Source of the DNA: Gracilimonas sp046602855
GTDB taxonomy: Bacteria; Bacteroidota; Rhodothermia; Balneolales; Balneolaceae
Assembly: GCF_046602855.1 (NCBI RefSeq)
Contig: NZ_JBKINJ010000001.1
Span: 2,161,759-2,225,758, forward strand
Direction of reading: 5' to 3'
DNA length: 64,000 nucleotides
Within the stretch, counting starts at the first letter, position 1, and each line of letters opens with the position of its first letter. Position numbers and translations under genes: made by a program. Of the stretch, positions 1 to 9,033 are shown piece by piece. The notes beneath the pieces are model-generated. The model did no database searches and was not told the DNA's origin. It was given only the letters and a program-made list of their open reading frames with translations.

Positions 1-472
1 CGATTCCACCTGTTTGACGCGACAAGTGAGTCCAGTATCGCGTCAGTCTGGGTAGTAAATATTGCAGCTGAGCAAGTTCAACCTGAGTTTTAGCAGCTGC
101 TGTCTTAGCCCTGGAAGCAAAGATATCAAGTATAAGGGAGCTTCTATCTAAAACCTTTGCATCGGTTACTTGCTCAATATTTCTCAATTGTGTAGGAGAC
201 AAGTCGTCATCAAAAATGACGGTATCGATTTTCCTTTCACCCATGATCCGTTTAAGCTCTGTGAGCTTTCCCTTACCAATGTAAGTTGATGGATCAGGAT
301 GGGTTTTGTTTTGCAGGATTTTTTCTACGGTTATACCGCCTGCTGTATCTGTGAGAAGTTCAAGCTCGTCTAAATATTCCTCAGCCTGAAATCTGGTTGT
401 TTCCGGCCCATAAAGACCTACTAAAGCAACCCGTTCTCGTTGTATATCTGAATTTTTTACGTCGTCTAACAA
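1..472 (-). CDS. hflX: GTPase HflX, N-terminal part (runs off the window)
   Basis: Ribosome-associated GTPase that splits stalled or stress-inactivated ribosomes. About 157 residues are visible. The HflX-specific N-terminal domain shows DPSTYIGKGKL (residues 60-70), then a segment reading VIFDDDLSPTQLRNIEQ and VLDRSSLILDIFA, then the start of the linker helix ending RQTGGI at the window edge. The G domain lies outside, so GTPase motifs cannot be checked. No ATG is available: the frame has a TAG stop at 482-484, and a TTG at 470-472 follows an AGTAGG ribosome-binding site by 8 bases, so TTG is chosen. It is the last visible gene of a three-gene minus-strand run with the membrane protein and the Bat-like protein upstream. 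Family call is secure; the start is probable. Confidence 0.9.
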   Translation of the reverse strand, partial: MLDDVKNSDIQRERVALVGLYGPETTRFQAEEYLDELELLTDTAGGITVEKILQNKTHPDPSTYIGKGKLTELKRIMGERKIDTVIFDDDLSPTQLRNIEQVTDAKVLDRSSLILDIFASRAKTAAAKTQVELAQLQYLLPRLTRYWTHLSRQTGGI

Positions 473-485
473 ATGTGATACCTAC

Positions 486-1076
486 TTATTCTTCCTGAAT
501 TCTCTTGAGATCAATGTCCGGAATGGAATGTCCTTCTATCTTATTTCCTAATTTTAAAGATACAATTTTTTTGACTGCTTCGTGCTGCCTGGAAGGTACA
601 AACAGCTTTAGCTGCTGATATCCTTCACATAAGCTTTTATCCATTTCCGAATAATTAAACAAATATTCTGCTCCATTCTTTCCATCTCGTTCTACATAAT
701 CAAGTACTTGAAACCACGGAATGGTCTGTGAGGGATCGTTTATATTTTTCACGATGCCGTAGTCTGTTATATAATATTTTGAAGCAAGATAACTTGAAAT
801 GAACCACATGCATCCGATCCATATGTATGCAAATAGAATGCCATACCGGGTAGAATATCCATTTGCCAATATAATTGACACAAGTGTCAGTATAAGCACC
901 AGAAAAACTGTCGCAAAGAGTGGGTAACCGTTCAGCTTTCCGGCTCTCCAGCTCAGGCGCACCTTTCTCAATCTTAATTTATTCTGAAGTGAATAACCGG
1001 CCATCAAGGTTGAGGCAACCGTAAAGAACAAGATCACTGCCCTGAAAAATATGTTTAGGACTTCATTCATTTCCAT
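486..1076 (-). CDS. Uncharacterised membrane protein with three N-terminal TM segments
   Basis: Function unknown. Of 196 residues, three hydrophobic stretches (about 7-27, 53-72 and 78-100) predict an inner-membrane anchor. The C-terminal roughly 90 residues look like a small soluble domain, with a mixed strand pattern resembling bacterial PH-like domains (DYGIVKNINDPSQTIPW, then a beta-rich run and a closing helix). That resemblance is weak and not a family assignment. It starts 4 bases after the stop of the Bat-like gene and ends 13 bases before the hflX start, so the three are probably co-transcribed. ATG at 1074-1076 is used; a second ATG two codons later is possible. Confidence 0.7.
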   Translation of the reverse strand: MEMNEVLNIFFRAVILFFTVASTLMAGYSLQNKLRLRKVRLSWRAGKLNGYPLFATVFLVLILTLVSIILANGYSTRYGILFAYIWIGCMWFISSYLASKYYITDYGIVKNINDPSQTIPWFQVLDYVERDGKNGAEYLFNYSEMDKSLCEGYQQLKLFVPSRQHEAVKKIVSLKLGNKIEGHSIPDIDLKRIQEE

Positions 1077-1080
1077 AATT

Positions 1081-3183
1081 TTAATCCAACGACTCAGCCT
1101 TATACCATCTTGACACCACGGATTCCGCTACTAAAAATAGCAAGCCCGCGATCATAAACCAGCTCCAGATCTCTCGACCAAAACCTGTTGAGGCAATTTG
1201 GTTTTGCAATTCACTTCCACCAATATCAGCGGCTTCAACCCATAAAATGTTAGTCTTATCAAGTAAATCTTCCATCTGATCTTTGTTTAGGGAATTGAAC
1301 GTACTCTCAGATTTATCTAAGTTTACTGAAAGAGTAATGTCTCTTACACCATCCTTAATTGTGACCCATCCCGGAACCCATTCTTCAGCAGAGTAACGGA
1401 GTCGTACTCCGGAGGGAACAACATCGACGTAAGGTCTTATTTGATCCGAGCCTGTTTCAATAACGGCTTCATCGGCATTTATATTTCCAACCCAGCTAAA
1501 AGGCTTCCCGAGTGTATGTCCAACAAATCCACCTTTATCTGAAGAGGCAGCATACAAAAGCAACCTGTAGTAGAACGGAGCATATACTGGTTGAACCGGA
1601 AAATTTGACCAACCCGGATCATTGCCGATCGATGAGATGATAAGTGCACCTTCACCAAAACGTTTTTCATGTATCAACGGGTCGCCATTATTCAGTGTAA
1701 AAAGATCAAAATGAACTCCTGTTCCTGTGCTTATGAATTTTAGATAATAGAAAACGGAGGGAGTATTGATACTTAATTCTTCATTATCATCCTGTTCGAA
1801 AAGTGACTCAAACACCGGATGCTCCTGAAGGATCTCATTGGCCTCTGCTACCGATTGGAAAGAAGCATAATCACCGAGAACACCGGCAAATTCCCCTGCT
1901 TTGAATCCTTCAAAAAATAAATTATAGTTGATCATGTCTCCATTCTCAGAGGGAAAGAAAACAAGTCCCCCTCCATTTTGAACAAATCCTTCAAGCAGGT
2001 TAAAGCTGTATTCCGGAATCAAATTCAATCCATCCAGGATAACACTATCATAATTTGTAAGATTTTCACTTTCCAGTTCATCGAGCTCAATTTCTTTATA
2101 ACTGAGTTGTGCATGATTTTCACCTGCTGCCTGAAGCATTGTAGCGGTATATGAAACCCGATTATTTCTGAAATTGGAATTACGTATCAATAAAACGTTT
2201 CTTTTTTCCGGTACCTGAACCGTAAAATAATTGATATTATCAGCCTGAAACTCGTCTCCTTCAATAAATACCTTTCCGCTTGCCGATCCTGCTTGACCGG
2301 GCGTCACATCAAAGCTAAAGGTCTTACGTTCTTCAGGTTCAAGAGAAACAGAAAATTGGCCCACATTTTCACCTTCAAATTCCATAGTAACAAATTGATT
2401 GATTGCACTGACCTGCCCTTCATTTGCTAATTCGATCTCAATATTAAATGGCATTCCTGCTCCCAACATACTTGTAGAACTATTGATCTCGTTCAAATAG
2501 GTATTTTGAACCCCGACATCACCTACATCGATCACGGTCATAGTTATCTCATCAAATTCAATACCTTGCAAAGGCTCAACCTGGGAACGCTGAGTGTCAG
2601 TGATCAAAAACAAATTCTTATTTTCATATGGTGCGTTATCAAGGGCTTCCATTAGCATCCTTAGCCGGGAATCAATAAAATTCCCGGATTCAGACACTTT
2701 TTTATCTGCCAGCAACCGATCCACATTTGTACTGCTGAGTATATTACCGGTAGCTTCATCCCCATTCGAAAACTGTATAATAAAGCGATCATCATCCCTT
2801 GCTGATTCCTGAATGGATCCAACGATCTCTTTTGCATACTCAAAGAGTGGCCCCTGCCTCCCGATTCTGGACATACTGATACTATTGTCGATCAGTATTC
2901 CGTTAAGAGCAGGAGCCTGACCTGCATTTCCCGAAGAGTAACCCGGCGGAAGAAACGGCCTGGCCAAAACAAAGGCGAAACACGCAATGGCTGCCAAACG
3001 CAGAAAGAGTAACAGGTATTTTTTGATCCTGATCCGCTTTATTGTCGTGTTCTTCAACTCACGGAAGAAAGACAGTGCAGAAAATGATACTTTCTGTGGC
3101 TTCCTCAAATTCAGGAGGTGAATAACCAGTGGCAGGCCCACGGCTATCAAGGCCAATAAAAAAAATGGATTTAGAAAACTCAT
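1081..3183 (-). CDS. BatA/aerotolerance-type membrane protein with von Willebrand A domain
   Basis: Inner-membrane protein of the Bacteroides aerotolerance (Bat) family, whose biochemical role is unsettled. The N-terminus is the diagnostic BatA domain: a first TM segment (about 6-24) ending in HLLNLRKP, a basic FFRELK segment, and a second TM (about 57-76). A von Willebrand A domain follows, with an intact MIDAS start (D99-x-S101-x-S103). Then come a large beta-rich region, a glutamine-amidotransferase-like segment (about 380-520) and a closing TM (about 675-695). The length (700 aa) matches the long Bacteroidota form, in which the extracytoplasmic region binds an unknown partner. It is divergent from the lipoprotein gene at 3289 across a 105-bp gap. 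No MoxR ATPase or batB-E genes are visible, which is unusual for a classical bat operon, although long stand-alone forms occur. Confidence 0.85.
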   Translation of the reverse strand: MSFLNPFFLLALIAVGLPLVIHLLNLRKPQKVSFSALSFFRELKNTTIKRIRIKKYLLLFLRLAAIACFAFVLARPFLPPGYSSGNAGQAPALNGILIDNSISMSRIGRQGPLFEYAKEIVGSIQESARDDDRFIIQFSNGDEATGNILSSTNVDRLLADKKVSESGNFIDSRLRMLMEALDNAPYENKNLFLITDTQRSQVEPLQGIEFDEITMTVIDVGDVGVQNTYLNEINSSTSMLGAGMPFNIEIELANEGQVSAINQFVTMEFEGENVGQFSVSLEPEERKTFSFDVTPGQAGSASGKVFIEGDEFQADNINYFTVQVPEKRNVLLIRNSNFRNNRVSYTATMLQAAGENHAQLSYKEIELDELESENLTNYDSVILDGLNLIPEYSFNLLEGFVQNGGGLVFFPSENGDMINYNLFFEGFKAGEFAGVLGDYASFQSVAEANEILQEHPVFESLFEQDDNEELSINTPSVFYYLKFISTGTGVHFDLFTLNNGDPLIHEKRFGEGALIISSIGNDPGWSNFPVQPVYAPFYYRLLLYAASSDKGGFVGHTLGKPFSWVGNINADEAVIETGSDQIRPYVDVVPSGVRLRYSAEEWVPGWVTIKDGVRDITLSVNLDKSESTFNSLNKDQMEDLLDKTNILWVEAADIGGSELQNQIASTGFGREIWSWFMIAGLLFLVAESVVSRWYKAESLD

Positions 3184-3288
3184 TTAGCGCTCAAAAAATG
3201 TTACCTTTGTTTTTTCTGACTGGAACTTTTTATGGTTATTGCAATTAGCCATTACATAATATCTAAAACAGCTTATTTTTTCTTATTG

Positions 3289-5940
3289 ATGCAACGCCTT
3301 ACAAAGATCTTAATTACTTTTTTCATTTTAAGTTTTGTTTCTGCATGTTCTACCATACCAACCAATGAATGGTATAAACTGATTCCTGAGAATTCCACTT
3401 TTGTGGTCGTCCCGGATGAGGCCGTAAATGTACAGGATATTATTGCCAAAGAATATGCATCATATCTTGATGACATGACTCCATCAGGTATTCAGCAGGT
3501 GGCCGGCCTGGGAGATAACCTAAATACACAGCTTATAATAAAAGCACTTGTTTTAAATCCTGTAACATCCACAGACTCAGAACTGCTTTACATTATCGAC
3601 TTCAGTGATAACAATTTAAAGAATTGGGCTTCAAATTATTATCAGCCTTTCACACAGAATAATTATCGCTTTCATGAAATGACGATTCATCGTTTGTTCT
3701 TTAACAGAGATGAATTGTACGCAGCTCAGATTCATGATAATCTCATTCTATCCAAATCCAGTTTACTCATAGAAAATGCCATTCGAAGTTATGTTGGAGA
3801 ATCGCCTGCGATCAAACTAAACAGTGAACCACCAAAGAGTTCATTAGTGCTAAATACCCCTAAGCTTGATAAATGGATCGAGCAATATGCGCAGGTAAGC
3901 AGTCGTCCGGGACTCATGAATTCCTTTAGTGGAACCGCTCCTGCTATCATTAATACACAATTTATTGAAGACACCACGGCTAATGTAGAATTGACAGGTA
4001 CCATTCCTTTGCTGGATAATCGCTCGATTTTAGTGGACGCCTTTTCATTTGAAAACAAACCAATCACTCTCGACAGACACATAGCCAGTAACGTAGCTAC
4101 TTTTGCCATCATGCGTTTGCCCGCTACCACCGTTCCAGCCAAACCGAAAGACTCTTTTATGACATCTTTGGATTCTCTGCTTTTGAATGATGTGGATCGT
4201 TATCAAGAGATCGCCAACACTTTATCTTCTGAATTCGCCTTTGAATCTTTTCCGGAATCCGGGCTACTAGAGGAGGGTGAGTATCTGTTTATGAGAAAGA
4301 TCAGCAACCTGAGTAAATTTAGGCAGGAAATGTTTGAGTTAAACACCGGAGGCTTCATTGATCGTCAGGACAACACTTATCAGGTCAGCAGTCGTGTTTT
4401 GGGAGAATTGATCGGTTCCGAGTTAAGTAACCTCCGTGACTTTTACCTTACCTTTTCAAGTGATGTTGCTGTGATCGCAAAGAGAAAAGGCTTAGCTGAA
4501 AGCGTTAACTCTGACCGAATCCGTCGTCGTGTTATTTATTACGAGGATATATACTCCTCTATGAAAGATAATATGCCTGAAGCCGTGAGTGGTTTTGTAT
4601 GGACAGATTCTAACGAATTCCTCCAATACATCACTCCCTACCTGAAATCTGAAACTACCGCCGGTGGAATACTCAGCCGTTTTGACCTCACGGCCATGAC
4701 ATTTACAGCGAGCAGCAGCACAGTTGACCTTAAGTTAAATACTTTTTCCAAAGAAGGTGTCAGTGTTCCCTACGAAGAATTATGGGTGGTACCTTTATCT
4801 AATTCTGAACTGAGTGGGACACCAGTTTTGGGTGATCTTGTAGGTAGTTCGGCAGATGAGATTGTGGTATCCACTCAAAATGGACGTGTATTGGCTTTAG
4901 CTATGGATGGAACCATCGTCATGGAAACATCTACAGACGGGTTAGAACCTATTGGCAGCCCCACATTATATGACTGGTACGGTAATAATCAACAGATCGT
5001 TCTTCAGGCAGCAGGATCCAAGATCTTTGCATGGAATGAAAACGGAAACCTACTACCCCGCTTCCCTATAGAATTGGAAGAACAGATCTCTGCTCCAATA
5101 CTGGTTCAGGATGTTCTCAGAAATGGAGTTCCGGAGATCGTTGTAGCCACTCAAGACCGCAAAATTCATGTATTGGACGGCAGGGGGGATAACGTCAGAG
5201 GCTGGCCTCAAAATACAAATGCAGTGGTTAATACGAGACCTTCTTTTAGTTTGGTTGATGACTTATGGTCATTATGGGCATTTTCTGAAAACACACTTCA
5301 TAGCTGGTTGCGCAATGGTAATGCGAGGCCGGGTTACCCGCTTTTCATAAACGCTCCTTTCACGGGGTCTCCCTTACACTATAAGAATCAAGTATTAGCT
5401 GGTGCGTCTGATGGTTATATCTATTCCATTGGCACGGATCCGATCTTTGCGGATTCACTCGCATCAATTATCTCTGAAGATTCACTTGGCATTCGATCAC
5501 TATATGTATCCAATAATGAAATATCATCACTGAAGGTACAACCCAATGTATTGCTCAAAGATTCAACCGGGTTTTATAATGAAGACTTGATCATAACTGA
5601 AAGCACAAATGGCTCTATTTTCCTGTATAATGAAGCTGGAAAACTCAGATATACAAAAAGCCTGGGCCAACCTGCATCATCAACATTCTCTCCTATCATA
5701 ACAGATATTAATGCTGACCTGAACAGGGAGGTTCTTGCACTGGCTGAATTCGGAAGACTATTTGCTTGGGAGATATTAACAGATAAGCGACTTTTCAGCC
5801 TCCCTACATCTGGCATGAAGCATGTTCTCATAACGGATATAAACGGTGACGGCCTTAAAGAGTTGATTGCACAAACCAGAGAAGGTTTACGCTCCTGGAC
5901 CATTAATAAGCAGGAAACGGACCAAGCTGAAGCACAATAA
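3289..5940 (+). CDS. Large lipoprotein with C-terminal PQQ/FG-GAP-type beta-propeller
   Basis: Predicted exported lipoprotein of 883 residues, function unknown. Starting at ATG 3289 gives a clean lipoprotein signal: basic N-terminus, hydrophobic core and lipobox VSAC with Cys20. An upstream ATG at 3232 would add 19 residues and bury it, so 3289 is preferred. Residues about 25-510 form a DUF3352-like region of repeated alpha/beta units. From about 520 the protein becomes a beta-propeller with FG-GAP-like blades: EIVVSTQNGRVLALAMDG, then EIVVATQDRKIHVLDGRG, and near the end ITDINGDGLKELIAQTREG, whose DxNxDG is a likely calcium loop. A possible -7 element TACCTTTG lies at 3202-3209, but no convincing -33 partner is seen. 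It converges with the epimerase gene at 5950. A role in envelope assembly or surveillance would only be a guess. Confidence 0.8.
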   Translation: MQRLTKILITFFILSFVSACSTIPTNEWYKLIPENSTFVVVPDEAVNVQDIIAKEYASYLDDMTPSGIQQVAGLGDNLNTQLIIKALVLNPVTSTDSELLYIIDFSDNNLKNWASNYYQPFTQNNYRFHEMTIHRLFFNRDELYAAQIHDNLILSKSSLLIENAIRSYVGESPAIKLNSEPPKSSLVLNTPKLDKWIEQYAQVSSRPGLMNSFSGTAPAIINTQFIEDTTANVELTGTIPLLDNRSILVDAFSFENKPITLDRHIASNVATFAIMRLPATTVPAKPKDSFMTSLDSLLLNDVDRYQEIANTLSSEFAFESFPESGLLEEGEYLFMRKISNLSKFRQEMFELNTGGFIDRQDNTYQVSSRVLGELIGSELSNLRDFYLTFSSDVAVIAKRKGLAESVNSDRIRRRVIYYEDIYSSMKDNMPEAVSGFVWTDSNEFLQYITPYLKSETTAGGILSRFDLTAMTFTASSSTVDLKLNTFSKEGVSVPYEELWVVPLSNSELSGTPVLGDLVGSSADEIVVSTQNGRVLALAMDGTIVMETSTDGLEPIGSPTLYDWYGNNQQIVLQAAGSKIFAWNENGNLLPRFPIELEEQISAPILVQDVLRNGVPEIVVATQDRKIHVLDGRGDNVRGWPQNTNAVVNTRPSFSLVDDLWSLWAFSENTLHSWLRNGNARPGYPLFINAPFTGSPLHYKNQVLAGASDGYIYSIGTDPIFADSLASIISEDSLGIRSLYVSNNEISSLKVQPNVLLKDSTGFYNEDLIITESTNGSIFLYNEAGKLRYTKSLGQPASSTFSPIITDINADLNREVLALAEFGRLFAWEILTDKRLFSLPTSGMKHVLITDINGDGLKELIAQTREGLRSWTINKQETDQAEAQ

Positions 5941-5949
5941 CAACAAGAA

Positions 5950-6846
5950 CTAAAGTATATCGGCAAGTGCCTCTTCCAATTCTTGAAACCGGAATTCAAA
6001 TCCGGCCACCTGTAATTTTTTAGGTTGCATTCTAATGCTATCCGTTACCGGCTTTGCAGCTTCTCCAAGAATTATATTCAATGCAAATTTTGGAACACGA
6101 AAGATTGAAGGCCTTCCCATCACGTCTCCTAATATCTTAGAAAATTCATTCATCGTGACCGGGTTTGGTGAATTCACGTTATAGGGACCACTCATTTCTT
6201 CATTATGTAGGGGAAATACGATGGCTTTACAGAGATCTGTGCGGTGTACCCAACTCATATATTGTTCTCCATTGCCAATAGGGCCTCCTAAAAAAAACTG
6301 AAAAGCAGGAATCATCTTCTCCAATGCACCCCCGCCTTTTTCAAGTACAATTCCAATCCTTGGGTTTACAACCCTAACTCCTATCTCTTCTGCCTTATGG
6401 GAAGCTTTCTCCCACTGTACGCACACGCGGGCAAGAAAATCATCCGAAGGCGACTCACTTTCTGTGAGCACCTCGTCACCTCTGTCGCCATAGTATCCTG
6501 AGGCAGATGCCGAAACAAAGACTTCAGGCCTGTTCCCAGCTTTTTCCATGGCTTCAACCAAGCGCTCCGTGCTTCTAATACGACTGTCCATGATGCGCTT
6601 TTTAACCTCTTCCGTCCAACGCTGACCAAAGATACTCTCCCCAGCAAGATTGATCACCGCATCCATTTTTTCGATTTCAACAACAAGATCATCTTCCCAA
6701 GAAACAAACTTCTGATTTTGCGCATTCTCATCTTCGTATTTTTTTGGACTTCTGGTCACAATAACCAGATTATGACCTTCTTTAAGAAGCATCCTTCTTA
6801 ATTCATTGCCAACAAAACCGGTACCGCCTGTAATTAATATATTCAT
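5950..6846 (-). CDS. TIGR01777-family NAD(P)-dependent epimerase (YfcH-like)
   Basis: Extended short-chain dehydrogenase/reductase of the TIGR01777 family. The natural substrate is not established; plant and cyanobacterial members act in cell division. The nucleotide-binding GGTGFVG is at residues 7-13, DAVINLAGE follows at the end of strand 4, and the family-typical SASASGYYGDRG segment sits mid-protein where the active-site Tyr lies. The C-terminal DUF1731-like end (PKKLQVAGFEFRF) is complete. Length 298 aa is normal. ATG at 6844-6846. It is the last gene of the long minus-strand run that starts with the mannosyltransferase, 50 bp downstream of the dipeptide epimerase. Confidence 0.9.
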   Translation of the reverse strand: MNILITGGTGFVGNELRRMLLKEGHNLVIVTRSPKKYEDENAQNQKFVSWEDDLVVEIEKMDAVINLAGESIFGQRWTEEVKKRIMDSRIRSTERLVEAMEKAGNRPEVFVSASASGYYGDRGDEVLTESESPSDDFLARVCVQWEKASHKAEEIGVRVVNPRIGIVLEKGGGALEKMIPAFQFFLGGPIGNGEQYMSWVHRTDLCKAIVFPLHNEEMSGPYNVNSPNPVTMNEFSKILGDVMGRPSIFRVPKFALNIILGEAAKPVTDSIRMQPKKLQVAGFEFRFQELEEALADIL

Positions 6847-6896
6847 AGCGTATTATTTATTTATAATTAGTATATGTATAACCACATTTCATCTTC

Positions 6897-7928
6897 TTAG
6901 CATTCACATTCAACTCCAAATCCGGGACCATCAGATAAAACGACCCTCATATAATCATCTATAATCAAACCTTTACAAACATCATTAGATATCAATAAAT
7001 GCCCGTCAAGGTCAACATAATCCGCATCCAGACCTAATAATGCCCCGGCTGCATTAGCAAGCGAACTTTCGATCATACAACCGATCATGACCTTTAAACC
7101 TAATTGTTTAGCCTCCTTTATGACCAGCCTTGCCTCATTCAGGCTACCCATCTTCATCAGTTTAATATTTATGACATCAAAAGCTGCAGCGATTTCTTTC
7201 AGATTCTCGGTGCCAGTAAAACTTTCATCAGCAGCTAATGGCAATACCGACCATTGTTTTAACTCTTTCATCAACTCAAGTTCTGAGGCAGGCATAGGTT
7301 GTTCGATCAATTCCACATTTTGTGATTCAAGAAACTTAATTTCTTGCTTAGCCTTCTCCAATGTAACCCAGCCTTCATTTGCATCTACCCGCAGCGGCTT
7401 ATCCGTTATCTCTCGAATAGCCTTAATAATGTCATGATCATTCTCAGTTCCCAATTTGATCTTATACACGGGATACCTATCAGCTGCCCTCACTTTTTGC
7501 TGCATCTTTTCAATAGAATCTATCCCAATGGTGTACGAAGAAACTGGACAAACTGGAGAGTGATAACCCCACAATTTCCATAAAGGTCTGGATCTGGATT
7601 TTGCCCACCAATCTAACCAAGCCATTTCAACAGCCGCCCTTGCTGAAAAGATATCTAATAGTTTCAGGCTATCTAGTTTTGGTTTGATTTCGGAAACATC
7701 TGTCAGAGCATCAAAAAAGTCATTGGGCAAGGATTCAAAGAAATTGACGACCTTTTCATCAGTTTCCCCATATCGAGTGTTAGGACCAGCTTCACCATAT
7801 CCGGTTATTCCATCTTTGGTGATCTTTAGAAAAACGTTTTGCACCTCAGATTTTGACCCTCGTGCAATAGTGAATACCTCTTTTAATTTAAGCGGTATTA
7901 CTTCCCACGAAACTTCAAAATGTAACAT
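6897..7928 (-). CDS. Dipeptide epimerase (L-Ala-D/L-Glu type), enolase superfamily
   Basis: Cytoplasmic enolase-superfamily enzyme that inverts the alpha-carbon of a dipeptide. The Ala-Glu specificity, used in murein peptide recycling, is inferred by family. Catalytic lysines appear as K156 and K158 (YKIKLG) and K256 (NIKLMKMGS). Metal ligands are D182 (VDANEGW), E209 (LIEQP) and D234 (AADES). The N-terminal capping domain has the usual GYGEAGP. Length 343 aa is typical. I use ATG at 7926-7928; a TTG two codons upstream is possible. The start overlaps the end of cdsA by 14 bases, indicating translational coupling. No peptidoglycan-recycling neighbours are present, so other dipeptides remain possible substrates. 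Confidence 0.88.
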   Translation of the reverse strand: MLHFEVSWEVIPLKLKEVFTIARGSKSEVQNVFLKITKDGITGYGEAGPNTRYGETDEKVVNFFESLPNDFFDALTDVSEIKPKLDSLKLLDIFSARAAVEMAWLDWWAKSRSRPLWKLWGYHSPVCPVSSYTIGIDSIEKMQQKVRAADRYPVYKIKLGTENDHDIIKAIREITDKPLRVDANEGWVTLEKAKQEIKFLESQNVELIEQPMPASELELMKELKQWSVLPLAADESFTGTENLKEIAAAFDVINIKLMKMGSLNEARLVIKEAKQLGLKVMIGCMIESSLANAAGALLGLDADYVDLDGHLLISNDVCKGLIIDDYMRVVLSDGPGFGVECEC

Positions 7929-8736
7929 AGTCAAAGTCCTGAATGAGCTTTATATAAACATAAACTGCCGGAGCAGCTAGAATAACTGCATCAAATCGAT
8001 CGAAAAATCCGCCATGCCCCGGAAGCAGATTAGATGAGTCTTTTACACCCGCTTTCCTTTTTATCTTACTTTCGATCAAGTCTCCAAAAGGACCAAAAGT
8101 CCCCACCAAAAGCACCAGCGGCAATGCCAACGTAAGAGTAAGTGCAGTTTCGATCGGGATGGTTTTCAATGCGATCAACAATCCAACAAAACATCCCAGG
8201 TATCCAAAGAAAAATCCTTCCCATGTCTTATTGGGACTTATAGTTGGTGCCAGTTTATTTTTGCCAAAATTCTTACCTCCAAAGTAAGCGAATACATCCC
8301 CACCCCAGATCATTAACATAGTAGCGATCGTAAGCACGAAACCTGTCTCATTTGAGCCGGTATCACGTATCAGCATCAGGCTTAACAAACCGAGAGGTGC
8401 ATAAAGTCCTGCAAAGAATGAACTGCTTAACTGACTGATGCTATCCTCATTGTCTCGGAACGTTTGTACTGCAACAAAGAGAAGAAAGATACTTAAACCG
8501 ATCTCGAAAACATATGGTAACACCGGATAAAGCATGACCCACAAGCCTATCGTGTACGGAAAATATTGATCGGTTGGCTGCCCTGCCCCATCCATTAATC
8601 TCATGACTTCCTGCTGTATGAAGTATCCGATCAAAATGACAAATATCTTAAAGTACCAACCGCCGATCCACGTAAGATATATGAACAGGATTGCTGCCGG
8701 AACTGCGAACAGTATACGTTTGGCAAGTTCACTCAA
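7915..8736 (-). CDS. cdsA: Phosphatidate cytidylyltransferase CdsA
   Basis: Integral membrane enzyme making CDP-diacylglycerol from phosphatidate and CTP, the branch point of phospholipid synthesis. The protein is almost entirely hydrophobic helices with the CDS signature near the C-terminus: SKIKRKAGVKDSSNLLPGHG, followed at once by GFFDRFD, carrying the conserved K, D, HGG and D-R-x-D. GGDVFAYFGGKNFGKNK and SPNKTWEG, also conserved, precede it. Length 273 aa is normal. The start is TTG (8734-8736): an in-frame TAA lies immediately upstream, and GAGGAG sits 6 bases ahead as ribosome-binding site, overlapping the end of the DUF2007 gene. It sits in a tightly packed operon. Confidence 0.95.
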   Translation of the reverse strand: MSELAKRILFAVPAAILFIYLTWIGGWYFKIFVILIGYFIQQEVMRLMDGAGQPTDQYFPYTIGLWVMLYPVLPYVFEIGLSIFLLFVAVQTFRDNEDSISQLSSSFFAGLYAPLGLLSLMLIRDTGSNETGFVLTIATMLMIWGGDVFAYFGGKNFGKNKLAPTISPNKTWEGFFFGYLGCFVGLLIALKTIPIETALTLTLALPLVLLVGTFGPFGDLIESKIKRKAGVKDSSNLLPGHGGFFDRFDAVILAAPAVYVYIKLIQDFDYVTF

Positions 8737-8739
8737 ACC

Positions 8740-9033
8740 TTACTCCTCTGAGTCATTTTCTGGATTAAAATCCGCACTTTCCTTTTCAAGATCCTTTAAA
8801 GCTTTTACCGCTTTATCTTTGTATTCTAATGGTACATACAAATAAACCAAAGCCATTTCACCCACCGTCAAACTATAGGCTGAATCTCTTTTAGAGAGGA
8901 TATTTGACGGAATTTTAAGGTTTGACAAATAGTTTTTGGCCATTTCCACTTCAAGGTCAGTGCTTGCTTCCATCACACAAACCCAGTTATCAATATCATT
9001 CGGTTTAGGGGATTCAGAAAAAAAACCCATCAT
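8740..9033 (-). CDS. DUF2007 (putative signal-transducing) domain protein
   Basis: Small soluble 97-residue protein with the DUF2007 fold: WVCVMEASTDLEVEMAKNYL starts the domain, then a beta-rich stretch ending VYLYVPLEYKDKAVKALKDL. The family resembles PII-like or ACT-like ligand-binding folds, but no function is established. Its start overlaps the stop of the CPBP protease gene (ATGATG/TGA overlap), and cdsA begins 3 bases after its stop, so all three are translationally coupled. Two adjacent ATGs are possible starts, differing by one residue. Confidence 0.8.
   Translation of the reverse strand: MMGFFSESPKPNDIDNWVCVMEASTDLEVEMAKNYLSNLKIPSNILSKRDSAYSLTVGEMALVYLYVPLEYKDKAVKALKDLEKESADFNPENDSEE

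Noticed and set aside
1081..7934. Shadow frames such as 2661-2843, 3789-4142, 5574-5999 and 6381-6647
   Set aside because: Each is fully or mostly contained in a well-supported gene in another frame and shows no family features.
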